A stretch of DNA of 24,540 nucleotides from an uncultured Myxococcales bacterium (GCA_937949945.1 CALFEQ010000201.1:1-24540); one strand, 5' to 3'. Shown: positions 1 through 9,734, counted from the first letter of the stretch. The notes: a model not told the origin generated them from the letters alone. Numbers and translations: made by a program.

Positions 1-90
1 GTCGTCGTCGTCGTCGTCGTCGTCGTCGCTGTCGTCGTCGTCGCCGCCGTCGTCGTCGTCGCTGTCGTCGTCGTCGTCGTGGTCGTCGTC
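1..90. repeat. GTC trinucleotide microsatellite (poly-Asp codons of scpB)
   Basis: A run of gtc triplets is broken only by occasional gct, gcc, gtg and tca-type variants. Read on the minus strand it is GAC, coding the Asp-rich tail of ScpB with a few Ser, Gly and His residues. Near-exclusive use of the GAC codon makes it a perfect-phase microsatellite, prone to in-frame length change by slippage. The left end is not seen. Confidence 0.9.
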
Positions 91-1131
91 AGCGGACTCG
101 GCGTCCTCGTCCTCGGCGTCGACCTCGTCGTGGGAGCTCGCGGGGACGGCCATGCTCTCGCGGACCTCGCGGCTCGACTCTTCTTCGGTCTCGTCGTCCG
201 CCGTGTCGGTCGACGCGCCCGCTTCCTCGGGCTGCTTCGGCGCGATGGGGCCGGGCGGCTCGCCCATCTCCTCTTCGTAGATCTCGCGCGACTCCTCGGT
301 GAGCTCCGTGAACTCGCGCAGGGTGGGGAGGTCCTTGAGCGATTTCAGGCCGAAGAACTCGAGGAAGTGATTCGTCGTTCCGTAGATGATGGGGCGACCG
401 GGCTCGTCGCGCTTGCCGAGGATGCGCACGAGATCGCGCTCGAGGAGCACTTTGAGCACCGGGCCGCTGTCGACGCCACGGACCTCGTCGATCTCCGGCC
501 GCGTGATGGGCTGCCGGTACGCGATGATCGCGAGCGTCTCGACCTGCGCACGCGTGAGGCGGACCGGGCGCTGCTTCGTGAGGTCGCGGATGAAGGGCGC
601 GTACTCGGGGCTCGTGCGGAAGACCCATCCGCCGGCGACCTCCTCGAGGTGGAACCCGCGCGTGCTGTACTCCTGCCGGAGCTCCTCGAGGAGCTCCTTG
701 ACGAGGTTGACCTTCGTGTCGGCGAGCCGCGCGAGGTCGTTCGGCTTGATGGGCGTGTCGCTCGCGAAGACGAGCGCCTCGATCAAGCCGCGCAGATGCT
801 TGCGCTGCGAGACGACGTCGTCGAGCCCGTCGAGCTCGTCGCCGTCGAAGGCGACCGTCGGCTCCTCGAGATCGTCGCGGCCCGGGAAGTGCAGGATGTC
901 GCCCGCGAGGTTGACCGTGGCCTCGATGTCGTCCATCGGGCTCGTCGGGGCTTCCGCGACAATCGCGCGATCGCTCTCGCGCGCCGTGCTCATCGCCTGG
1001 GCGAGGACGTCCGACGCGAGCACGTCGCGTGTGGAGCCGCCGTCGCTCGGGGAGTCGGCGACCTCCTCCGAGACCTGCGCGGTCTCGACATCCGCGGCGG
1101 GCCGGGCGGCGGGCTTCTTGCGCTTCGTCAC
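1..1131 (-). CDS. scpB: ScpB, segregation and condensation protein B (partial, C-terminus beyond left edge)
   Basis: Kleisin-associated winged-helix subunit that works with ScpA and SMC in chromosome condensation and segregation on the nucleoid. The GTG start lies in a GTGA overlap with the scpA stop, so the pair is translationally coupled. The frame stays open to base 1, giving 377 visible residues. The family core is about residues 112-295 (two winged helices), with the conserved stretch LAIIAYRQPITRPEIDEVRG at 200-219 and GRPIIYGTT at 245-253. A charged extension of about 110 residues precedes the core, which normally begins near the N-terminus. After the core comes an acidic Glu/Asp tail ending in nearly pure Asp (348-377), still running at the window edge. 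The core assignment is firm. The tails are probably disordered, and their role is unknown. Confidence 0.93.
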   Translation of the reverse strand, partial: MTKRKKPAARPAADVETAQVSEEVADSPSDGGSTRDVLASDVLAQAMSTARESDRAIVAEAPTSPMDDIEATVNLAGDILHFPGRDDLEEPTVAFDGDELDGLDDVVSQRKHLRGLIEALVFASDTPIKPNDLARLADTKVNLVKELLEELRQEYSTRGFHLEEVAGGWVFRTSPEYAPFIRDLTKQRPVRLTRAQVETLAIIAYRQPITRPEIDEVRGVDSGPVLKVLLERDLVRILGKRDEPGRPIIYGTTNHFLEFFGLKSLKDLPTLREFTELTEESREIYEEEMGEPPGPIAPKQPEEAGASTDTADDETEEESSREVRESMAVPASSHDEVDAEDEDAESADDDHDDDDDSDDDDGGDDDDSDDDDDDDDD

Positions 1132-2807
1132 GAGGGATCCGATGAAGAGCTGGGGGAGTCGGGGGTTGCCGCCGGCGAAGAGCTTGGTGGCGTGGCCGCT
1201 TCCGCTGCGCTCGCGTCGGCCGACTCCGCATTATCGCCCGAGGAGGTGTCGTCGGTGGAAGCTTGACCCGTCGCTTCGATAGGATCCTCTGCCGAGGCCG
1301 CGTGCGTCTCCGCTTCTTCCTGCGGCGCTGCGGCTTCCGCTCCGCGCACGTCTCTTGCGAGAGCGTCCGCCTGCTCGGTCTCCGAGGCCTCGGCTGCGTC
1401 GGCGGCTTCCTCGTCGCTCGCGTGTGCGATGGTCGACACGTGGGACGCTGGAGCGTCGTCCGCTTCCGAGCGCGGCCCGTCGGGCGCGTCGCTCGTGACG
1501 ACCGGCTGCGCGTCCGACGCCAGCCCTTCTTCGGGAGGTGGAGACGGGATCGTGTGGAGCGGCGACGTGAGCGAGGACACGCTCGGCTCGGCGAGCGGGT
1601 CCTCGAGCAGAGCCGCGCGATCGCTCGCGAGCACGTCCTCGTCGAACGCGACCTCGTCGGACGCGATGGTCGCCGGCGGATCGGTGGCGAGCGAGAGCTC
1701 GTCGTCGCCGTCGAAGGCGCCTTCGTCCGACGGGAAAGCGGTTGGCGGATCGGTGGCGAGCGAGAGCTCGTCGTCGCCGTCGAAGGCGCCCGCGTCGGTC
1801 GCGATCGTGGCGGGCGGCTCGGTCGCGAAGGCGGCTTCCTCGTCCTCTGGGAGGTCGTCCTCGGCGCGGGCGGTCGGCGGCTCGTCGGACGGAGGAGACG
1901 TCGCGTCCGCGGCGAGATCGTCGGGCGCGTCGGTCGGGGCCGACGCGCCGTCGGACGCGTCGGTGTCGAGCGAGGCCGCCGTCGCCTGCGTCTCGTCGTT
2001 CGCCGACGCTGCCTGCTCCGCGCCAGCGGCCTCCTCTTCCGACGAGCCGACCTGCGCCGTGAACTCCACGTAGATCGTGGAGTCGAAGTCCGCCTGGTAG
2101 AGGCGCGTCATGCGCAGGCGCGTCATCTCGAGCAACGCGAGGAACGTGATGACGAGATCGAAGCGCGTGTGCTGGCCCTCGAAGAGATCCTCGAAGGCGA
2201 CGCGGCGGCGGACGCGCAGGATGTCGACGAGCTCGTTGATTCGGTCCGTGAGCGTGATCCGCTCGTGGACGACGTCGTGCGAGAGCTTGACCTTGCTCTT
2301 GGCGAGGACGCTCTGGAAGGCCTCGACGAGCGCGAAGAGCGGGACCTGGGCGAGGGGAGGGAGGCCCGTGTGCACCGCCTCCTCGATGGGGGCTCCGCGC
2401 GTGAAGACGTCGCGGCCCGCGACGCCACGCGCCTGGAGCTCTTCCGCTGCCTGCTTGTACTTCTGGTACTCGAGCAGGCGACGGATGAGCGCCTCGCGCG
2501 GATCCGCCTCCTCGGCGGCGACCTCGTCCTCCTGACCCGGCGGCGGCGCCGGCAGCAGCATCTTCGACTTGATGTGCGCGAGCGTCGCGGCCATGACGAG
2601 GTATTCGCTCGCGACATCGAGATTCATGAGCTGCATCACGGCGAGGTACTCGAGGTACTTCTCCGTGATGAACGCGATCGGGATGTCGAGGATGTCGATC
2701 TCGTGCTTCTGGCAGAGGTGCAGAAGCAGATCGAGGGGCCCCTCGAACGTCGGCAGGGAGACGGAATAGCCGCCAACGGCGGGTTCGTTCAGCTCGACTT
2801 CCGACAC
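1128..2807 (-). CDS. scpA: ScpA, segregation and condensation protein A (kleisin), with long acidic C-terminal extension
   Basis: Kleisin subunit bridging SMC heads and binding ScpB. The family core is residues 12-251. It holds the N-terminal signature YSVSLPTFEGPLDLLLHL (14-31), the helix around residues 66-84 (ASEYLVMAATLAHIKSKML) and the C-terminal winged helix ending near 250. The usual family length is about 250 residues; this protein has 559, because about 308 acidic Ser/Ala/Asp/Glu-rich residues follow the core. That tail contains a 23-residue tandem repeat. The GTG at 2807 was chosen because it lies 13 residues before the conserved YSVSLP. The frame stays open upstream to an ATG at 2981, but that segment is arginine-rich and spans a hairpin, so it is probably leader. 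A purine-rich GGGGGAGG lies about 20 bases upstream. The stop overlaps the scpB start. Confidence 0.92.
   Translation of the reverse strand: MSEVELNEPAVGGYSVSLPTFEGPLDLLLHLCQKHEIDILDIPIAFITEKYLEYLAVMQLMNLDVASEYLVMAATLAHIKSKMLLPAPPPGQEDEVAAEEADPREALIRRLLEYQKYKQAAEELQARGVAGRDVFTRGAPIEEAVHTGLPPLAQVPLFALVEAFQSVLAKSKVKLSHDVVHERITLTDRINELVDILRVRRRVAFEDLFEGQHTRFDLVITFLALLEMTRLRMTRLYQADFDSTIYVEFTAQVGSSEEEAAGAEQAASANDETQATAASLDTDASDGASAPTDAPDDLAADATSPPSDEPPTARAEDDLPEDEEAAFATEPPATIATDAGAFDGDDELSLATDPPTAFPSDEGAFDGDDELSLATDPPATIASDEVAFDEDVLASDRAALLEDPLAEPSVSSLTSPLHTIPSPPPEEGLASDAQPVVTSDAPDGPRSEADDAPASHVSTIAHASDEEAADAAEASETEQADALARDVRGAEAAAPQEEAETHAASAEDPIEATGQASTDDTSSGDNAESADASAAEAATPPSSSPAATPDSPSSSSDPS
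1675..1859 (-). repeat. 69-bp in-frame tandem repeat in the scpA tail
   Basis: Copies begin at 1675 and 1744 and share 47 identical bases (1675-1721 and 1744-1790). A degenerate third copy starts in phase at 1813. The 69-base period is 23 codons, coding an acidic unit of the type AFDGDDELSLATDPP. Identity at synonymous positions points to recent duplication rather than selection on protein sequence alone. The end of the third copy is approximate. Confidence 0.85.
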
Positions 2808-3136
2808 GACGTCTTGGGGGAACCCAACCTCCCCCTCCCGCTTTAGAGGGGTTTCCCTCCGCCCGCAAGAGGCAGCGGGCGGGGGCGTCTCGGCGCGATT
2901 CCGCCAAGATTTCCACAGGCTGCGATGTGCGCTCGCGGTGCGCTCGCGCGTGACCGTGCGCGGTCGCTCGGTCGCGCGCACGACCGAAAGCTCTGCGTCT
3001 CGACGGAACGCGGACGGCGAGCGCGGACAGCGTTGTCGCGTTCCGCGGCGCTCGACCGTGCTCGCCGTCGTGTGAAGCGCGCGCGGTCGTTGGAATGCAG
3101 GCCCGGGGCTCGTCCGTCTATCGGGAAGCGGCTAGC
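2808..3136. other. Divergent spacer between scpA and the Ser/Thr kinase gene
   Basis: This 329-base spacer must carry the promoters and leaders of scpA (minus) and the kinase gene (plus); I cannot assign -10/-35 boxes. Besides the hairpin at 2856-2885 it holds two interlocked 9-base inverted repeats. cggaacgcg at 3004-3012 pairs with cgcgttccg at 3037-3045. acggcgagc at 3014-3022 pairs with gctcgccgt at 3060-3068. The order A-B-A'-B' is pseudoknot geometry if transcribed. I see no convincing gene in it. Confidence 0.5.
2856..2885. promoter_or_regulatory. Strong GC hairpin in the scpA leader region
   Basis: Left arm 2856-2866 (cctccgcccgc) pairs with right arm 2875-2885 (gcgggcggggg): eleven pairs including one T.G wobble, around the 8-base loop aagaggca. 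It lies about 50 bases upstream of the chosen scpA start. A smaller hairpin, gaggg/ccctc at 2846-2859, abuts it. There is no T-tract on either side. It may be a leader structure or a dispersed REP-like palindrome. Confidence 0.5.
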
Positions 3137-5649
<2,513 letters not shown>

Positions 5650-5650
<1 letters not shown>

Positions 5651-6531
5651 TGCGAGCGAAGCGTCGCGGCCGTTTGCTTCCGATCGCCGTCGGTCGGGCT
5701 TCGATGCTGCGCTCCGTGCTCGCGGGCTCGGCGCTCTTCGCCGTGTCCGGTGTCGCTCGAGCCGACGAGCCGTCCGCGGATCCGCCCGCAGATCCTGCCC
5801 CTTCTCCCGCGCCCGCACGCGCCGAGCCGATCGAGCCTCCGAGGCCTGCGCAGCGGCCGCAGGCTGCTCCGAGCGACGCGCTCGCTCGCATCATCGATCG
5901 CCCCCACACCGTGGCCGAGCTCGAGGCGGGCATCATCGCGCTGCCGAATGCGCCGATCTCTCCAGGCCAGCGCGGTGGAGACACGCCGTTCGTCGGCGAG
6001 ATCCTCGGGCGCGGTGACGCGACGATCCAGACGGGCATCCACGTCCTCTATCGCTGGAACCGTCACTGGTGCGTCGGCGCCGGCGCCATCTTCGCGCCGT
6101 CACCCACCTCGGACAAGGAGTACGGCGGCCTGTCGTCGCTCCCGCGTACGCACTCGCGCTCGTACCTCTTCATGGGCGCGGAGGGCCGTTACGTCCCGAT
6201 CCATTACAAGTACTTCGAGGCGTGGGTGGGGGTCTCCTCGGGCGCGGTCATCGTCGCCGATCGGTTCACGACCGATGCGGGCGACGAGGTGCCGACGATC
6301 CTCGGTACGCGCGACGTGACGATCCGTACCGAAGGCTTCGCCTTGGGCCTCCAGGCCGGCGGCACGTACTACTTCAGCGAGAACTGGCTCGGCGGCGCCA
6401 ACATCCGCGGCTACCACTGGATGCTGCCCGAGGAGAGACAGTGCTCGTCGATCGGCGACTGCGCGACGCTCTCCGGCTCGGTCCAGGTCTTCGAGCTCGG
6501 GCTGACGATCGGCTACCGGCTTCCGCTCTGA
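5650..6531 (+). CDS. Exported outer-membrane beta-barrel-like protein
   Basis: A 293-residue protein I do not recognise by name. An Arg/Lys-rich start and a hydrophobic stretch end in VSGVARA|DEP, a good signal-peptidase I site. A Pro/Ala-rich segment follows, as in many periplasm-exposed linkers. The rest, from about residue 90, alternates hydrophobic and polar residues with Gly and aromatics at strand ends (such as GAEGRYVPI, LGLQAGGTYYF, FELGLTIGYRLPL), as in small 8-stranded barrels. Three Cys occur (one in HWCVG, two in RQCSSIGDC). The ATG overlaps the kinase stop by one base, so the two are co-translated. An in-frame ATG at 5704 would give a shorter signal peptide. It may be a partner of the kinase's outer domain; that is inference. 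Confidence 0.7.
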
Positions 6532-6539
6532 CGCGCGCT

Positions 6540-7226
6540 TCAGATGGCGAGCGCGAGCGCGTGGGCGAGCCGATCGAAGACGAGCGCGACGACGGCGAGA
6601 ATGCCGAGCGCACGCAGCGGGGCGAGCAGCGCGTGCACCTGGGCGGGAGACGCGGCGCGGGCGACGAGGGCGAAGGCGATCTCGAGCACGACGGCGGCGG
6701 CGAGCAGCGGCGCGCCGATCGCCACCGCGAGCCCGACCCCGGCGACGATCGAGCGCACCGCCGCGAGGAGCGGGGCTTCGCCCAGCGTCGTCGTGGCGAG
6801 CGAGGCCGCGACGCGAGCAGGGCCGCCCGTCGCGAGGAAGACGATGCTCGCGAGGAGCGAGAGGAGGACACCGAGCGGAGACGCTCGGCCCCCCTCGACG
6901 ACCGCGACGCCGGACGTCTCTTGGGCGCCGCGGAGGTTGTCGACGAGGCCGCCGGCCATCGTGGCGGCCCAGAGCGGGACCGCCGCAGCGAGCGCGACGG
7001 GAAGGCCCAGCACGATCTGCTCGAGCGCGAGGAAGAGCCACGGCGTCGAGGCGCGCTCGAGGACGATCGGCTCGAGCGCAGGGTAGATGCCTGCGGCGAG
7101 CGCGATCGCGAGGATCCCCCGCGCGGGCGTGGGCAGGGCACGGAGCCCGAACGCCGGGACGATCGCGATCGTCGGCGCGAAGCGCGCCCACGCGAGGCCG
7201 AGGCTCTGGAGCTCCGTCAGTGCCAC
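6540..7226 (-). CDS. FliR/SctT-family type III export apparatus membrane protein (orphan)
   Basis: A 228-residue, highly hydrophobic protein with several membrane helices. The family pattern is clear: an N-terminal RFAPTIAIVPAFG helix, then VDNLRGAQETSG (the conserved loop), a Ser-Pro-Leu after it, and LLSLLASIVFLATGG. FliR/SctT proteins form part of the inner-membrane export gate of flagella and type III secretion systems with FliP/SctR and FliQ/SctS. None of those partners is in this window. The length is slightly below the usual 250-260. The start is a GTG at 7226 with no clear ribosome site. The stop lies 8 bases from the convergent upstream gene. The flagellar or injectisome subtype cannot be decided from this gene alone. 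Confidence 0.8.
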   Translation of the reverse strand: MALTELQSLGLAWARFAPTIAIVPAFGLRALPTPARGILAIALAAGIYPALEPIVLERASTPWLFLALEQIVLGLPVALAAAVPLWAATMAGGLVDNLRGAQETSGVAVVEGGRASPLGVLLSLLASIVFLATGGPARVAASLATTTLGEAPLLAAVRSIVAGVGLAVAIGAPLLAAAVVLEIAFALVARAASPAQVHALLAPLRALGILAVVALVFDRLAHALALAI

Positions 7227-7297
7227 GGGCTGCAGATTGACACGGCCGGTGGCCCGTGGGAATCGGTGCGCTCTCTCCGACGCACACGAGGAGATCC

Positions 7298-8137
7298 ATG
7301 GCCCTCGACCTCTCGATCATCGACAAGCCCAGCGAACCCTACTCGTTCACGTACACGTGGAAGGACGTCGTCCTCTACGCGCTCGGAGTGGGAGCGAAGA
7401 AGAGCGAGCTCGACTATCTCTACGAGGGCCGCGGGCCGAAGGTGCTCCCGAGCTTCGTCGTCGTCCCGATGTTCCAGCCGATGCTCGACTGCATCGTGAA
7501 GACGGGCGGCGATCTCTCGATGGTCGTGCACGGCGCGCAGCGCGTCCGCCTGCACGGCGACGTGCCGCCCGCCGCGACGCTCACGACCGTCGCGCGCGTC
7601 GCGGGCATCTACGACATGCGCAAATTCGCGATCGTCCTCGTCGACACGGAGATCAAGAACGAGGACAAGCTCCTCGCGGAGACGCGCTCGCAGATCATCA
7701 TCCGCGGCGCCGGCAACTTCGGCGGCGAGACTCCGCCGAAGGAGCCCAAGGTCGCCGAGGTGCCGAAGGACAAAGCGCCCGATTTTCGCGTCGAGGAGGC
7801 GACGACGCCCGAGCAGGCGCTCCTCTACCGTCTCTCCGGCGACCTCAACCCGCTGCACGCCGATCCGGAGTTCGCCGCGCGCGTCGGCTTCGAGCAGGGA
7901 CCGATCCTGCACGGCCTCTGCACGTTCGGTCACATGGTCCGTCACGCCGCGAAGGGCGCGTTCGGCGGCGACGCGAGCAAGCTCCGCGCCTTCGAGTGCA
8001 CGTTCCGCAAGCCCGTGTGGCCCGGCGACACGCTCGTCACCGAGGGATGGAACGTCGAGCCGGGCAAGCTCGCCCTCCAGGTGAAGGTGAAGGAGCGGGA
8101 CGAGATCGTCTGCACGAGCGCCTGGGCGCTCGCCTGA
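7298..8137 (+). CDS. MaoC-like (R)-specific enoyl-CoA hydratase 2 family protein
   Basis: A 279-residue double-hotdog protein resembling the hydratase-2 part of peroxisomal multifunctional enzyme type 2. The hydratase-2 motif is intact at 177-195: YRLSGDLNPLHADPEFA followed by RV, with the catalytic pair D182 and H187. It is followed by GFEQGPILHG. The N-terminal half (about 10-140) is the degenerate first hotdog. The expected reaction is reversible hydration of trans-2-enoyl-CoA to (R)-3-hydroxyacyl-CoA. ATG 7298 was chosen because AGGAG ends 4 bases before it; a start at 7256 is possible but has no such site. It diverges from the FliR/SctT gene across 71 bases and precedes the thiolase, giving an acyl-CoA gene pair. 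Confidence 0.9.
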   Translation: MALDLSIIDKPSEPYSFTYTWKDVVLYALGVGAKKSELDYLYEGRGPKVLPSFVVVPMFQPMLDCIVKTGGDLSMVVHGAQRVRLHGDVPPAATLTTVARVAGIYDMRKFAIVLVDTEIKNEDKLLAETRSQIIIRGAGNFGGETPPKEPKVAEVPKDKAPDFRVEEATTPEQALLYRLSGDLNPLHADPEFAARVGFEQGPILHGLCTFGHMVRHAAKGAFGGDASKLRAFECTFRKPVWPGDTLVTEGWNVEPGKLALQVKVKERDEIVCTSAWALA

Positions 8138-8138
8138 G

Positions 8139-8157
8139 CGGTCGGTGGAGCCGACCG
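8139..8157 (+). terminator. Hairpin directly after the hydratase stop
   Basis: cggtcgg (8139-8145) pairs with ccgaccg (8151-8157) around the loop tggag, starting one base after the hydratase stop codon. There is no T-run. It could be a GC-type terminator or an RNA-stability hairpin, and it is the first of two in this 131-base gap. Confidence 0.45.
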
Positions 8158-8163
8158 GCGGTG

Positions 8164-8190
8164 GAGCTCCGAACGGCGCGTTCCGAGCTC
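8164..8190 (+). terminator. Second, stronger hairpin between hydratase and thiolase
   Basis: gagctccgaacg (8164-8175) faces cgttccgagctc (8179-8190) with a 3-base loop. Eleven of 12 positions pair, with one C-C mismatch. No T-tract follows; a moderately AT-richer stretch begins about 20 bases on. With the preceding hairpin it may reduce read-through, so the thiolase may have its own promoter in 8191-8250. Confidence 0.5.
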
Positions 8191-8268
8191 GACGGGTAGC
8201 GGGGGCGACGGAAAGCTCCTAAGTTCTCCGGCCTGTAACACCTCCGACCAGAGGAGAGGGATACCGCC

Positions 8269-9462
8269 ATGGCCAAGCTGTCGAAGTCGATCGTCATCGT
8301 GGGCGCCAAGCGCACCGCCTTCGGGACCATGCAGGGAACGCTCAAGGGGGTGAGCGCGACGGATCTCGCCGTCCACGCAGCGAAGGCGGCGATCGCGCAG
8401 GCGGGCGTGGCACCGGACACGATCGGTCACGTCATCATCGGGAACGTGATGCAGACGAGCCCGGATGCGATCTATTGCGCACGTCACGTCGGGCTGAAGG
8501 CAGGCCTCCCGATCACGACGCCTGCGCTCACCGTCAATCGCCTGTGCGGCTCCGGCTTCCAGGCCGTCATCACCGGCGCCGAGCAGATCCTCCTCGGCGA
8601 GGCCGAGGTCGTCCTCGTCGGCGGCACCGAGAACATGTCCCAGGCGCCGCACGTCCTCCGCGGCGGGCGCGAGGGCTGGGCGTTCGGGAAGGCGCCGCAG
8701 GTCGAGGACTCGCTGTGGACCGCGCTCACGGACAGCTACTGCAACACGCCGATGGCGGTCACCGCGGAGAACCTCGCGCAGAAGTACGGCATCACGCGCA
8801 AGGACTGCGACGAGTACGCGCTCGCGAGCCAGCAGCGTTGGGCGGCGGCGAACGAGAAGGGCTGGTTCAAGGACGAGATCGCCCCGATCGAGGTCCAGCA
8901 GAAGAAGGCCACGGTGCAGTTCGCCGTCGACGAGCACCCGCGCCCGCAGACGACCCTCGAGGTGCTCGGGAAGCTTCCGCCCGTCTTCAAGAAGGACGGT
9001 GTCGTGACGGCGGGCAACGCGTCCGGCATCAGCGACGGCGCCGCCTGCCTCGTCCTCACGACGGAGGAGTATGCGAAGGCGAAGAACCTGAAGCCGCTCG
9101 CGCGGCTCGTCCAGTGGGGCGTCGCCGGCGTCGAGCCGAGCATCATGGGCATCGGCCCCGCCCCGGCGATCCGCAACGCGCTCGCCCGCGCGGGCCTCCA
9201 GCAGTCGGAGATCGACCTCTTCGAGGTCAACGAGGCCTTCGCCCCGCAGTACCTTGCCGTCGAGAAGGAGCTCGGCCTCCCGCGCGAGAAGACGAACGTG
9301 AACGGCGGCGCGATCGCCCTCGGCCACCCGCTCGGCGCGAGCGGCGCCCGCATCACGACGCACCTGGTCTACGAGCTCGCCCGCCGAGGCGCCCGCTACG
9401 CCGTCGGCAGCGCCTGCATCGGCGGCGGCCAGGGGCTGGCGGTGGTGCTCGAGAAAATTTGA
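8269..9462 (+). CDS. Thiolase, acetyl-CoA C-acyltransferase family
   Basis: A 397-residue thiolase closest in style to ACAA2/FadA-type 3-ketoacyl-CoA thiolases. The nucleophilic C93 is in NRLCGSGF. NEAFAPQ (321-327), GHPLGASG with H353, and the second catalytic cysteine C383 in SACIGGGQG are all present, so it should be active. The full family length is kept and the GC bias matches its neighbours. ATG 8269 has GAGGAGAGGG at 8251-8260. It cleaves 3-ketoacyl-CoA with CoA to acetyl-CoA, or runs in reverse as an acetoacetyl-CoA synthase; the sequence alone does not decide direction. The adjacent hydratase suggests fatty-acid or related acyl-CoA metabolism. The usual hydroxyacyl-CoA dehydrogenase is not in this window. 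Confidence 0.95.
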   Translation: MAKLSKSIVIVGAKRTAFGTMQGTLKGVSATDLAVHAAKAAIAQAGVAPDTIGHVIIGNVMQTSPDAIYCARHVGLKAGLPITTPALTVNRLCGSGFQAVITGAEQILLGEAEVVLVGGTENMSQAPHVLRGGREGWAFGKAPQVEDSLWTALTDSYCNTPMAVTAENLAQKYGITRKDCDEYALASQQRWAAANEKGWFKDEIAPIEVQQKKATVQFAVDEHPRPQTTLEVLGKLPPVFKKDGVVTAGNASGISDGAACLVLTTEEYAKAKNLKPLARLVQWGVAGVEPSIMGIGPAPAIRNALARAGLQQSEIDLFEVNEAFAPQYLAVEKELGLPREKTNVNGGAIALGHPLGASGARITTHLVYELARRGARYAVGSACIGGGQGLAVVLEKI

Positions 9463-9464
9463 GT

Positions 9465-9485
9465 CCTCAGACCTCAGGCCTCAGC
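9465..9485. repeat. Heptamer repeat, three units of cctcagN
   Basis: cctcaga, cctcagg and cctcagc lie head to tail, starting 2 bases after the thiolase stop. The same heptamer appears inverted at 9707-9731, so the two sets bracket the 272-base spacer. Confidence 0.8.
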
Positions 9486-9509
9486 TCGGCGTCGCGTGGC
9501 GCCGAGCTG
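9482..9509 (+). terminator. Perfect 10-bp hairpin after the thiolase gene
   Basis: cagctcggcg (9482-9491) pairs perfectly with cgccgagctg (9500-9509) around the 8-base loop tcgcgtgg, 20 bases after the thiolase stop. There is no T-tract. It is the best terminator candidate for this gene, and a second small hairpin (9524-9538) follows. Confidence 0.6.
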
Positions 9510-9523
9510 CTCGGGCGTGCTGT

Positions 9524-9538
9524 GCCCGATCTTCGGGC
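9524..9538. terminator. Small hairpin gcccga-tct-tcgggc
   Basis: A 6-bp perfect stem with a 3-base loop, downstream of the larger thiolase hairpin and about 200 bases downstream of the opposing gene's stop. It may act with the larger hairpin in termination. Confidence 0.35.
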
Positions 9539-9594
9539 GAGATGCGGGGCGGGGCCGGATGAGCCCGGGGACGAAGTCCGTGCCGTTTCTCTCA

Positions 9595-9622
9595 CGCCCG
9601 AGGCTTGGCGCCCGAGGCTTGG
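9595..9622. repeat. 14-bp direct tandem repeat (two copies)
   Basis: cgcccgaggcttgg occurs twice head to tail (9595-9608 and 9609-9622). Its length is twice seven, matching the heptamer period of the flanking repeats in the same spacer. No gene covers it. Confidence 0.8.
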
Positions 9623-9706
9623 GGCAGGAGAACCGAGGCAGTCCTGGCCGGACGGCGGGCGACTGCCCAACTCGCGAACGGCGTCCCGGTCGCTCGGAGC
9701 CCCAGG

Positions 9707-9731
9707 CTGAGGACTGAGGACCGAGGACCGA
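9707..9731. repeat. Heptamer repeat c(t/c)gagga, about 3.5 units
   Basis: ctgagga, ctgagga, ccgagga and a partial ccga lie in tandem. The unit is the reverse complement of tcctcag, the heptamer found after the thiolase gene, so the spacer ends in inverted repeat blocks. It lies 3 bases beyond the stop of the minus-strand gene ending at 9735. Confidence 0.8.
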
Positions 9732-9734
9732 CGT

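Noticed and set aside
1..90. Regular repeat at the left edge as a possible CRISPR array
   Set aside because: The period is 3 with no spacers, and it reads as Asp codons in frame with ScpB.
1263..2846. Plus-strand open frame of 527 codons antisense to scpA
   Set aside because: Arg/Val/Leu/Asp-rich shadow of ScpA codons with no recognisable domain; the opposite strand encodes a clear kleisin.
2910..2922. 13 bases shared in inverse orientation with 14277-14289, resembling DnaA boxes (TTTCCACAGG)
   Set aside because: The best match to the DnaA box is only 7 of 9, each occurs once in its spacer, and no dnaA, dnaN or AT-rich unwinding region is present. Two chance copies are plausible.
9463..9734. 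Spacer as an insertion sequence
   Set aside because: There is no transposase frame, and the inverted blocks are simple heptamers rather than unique terminal repeats. It is kept only as a repeat-rich spacer.
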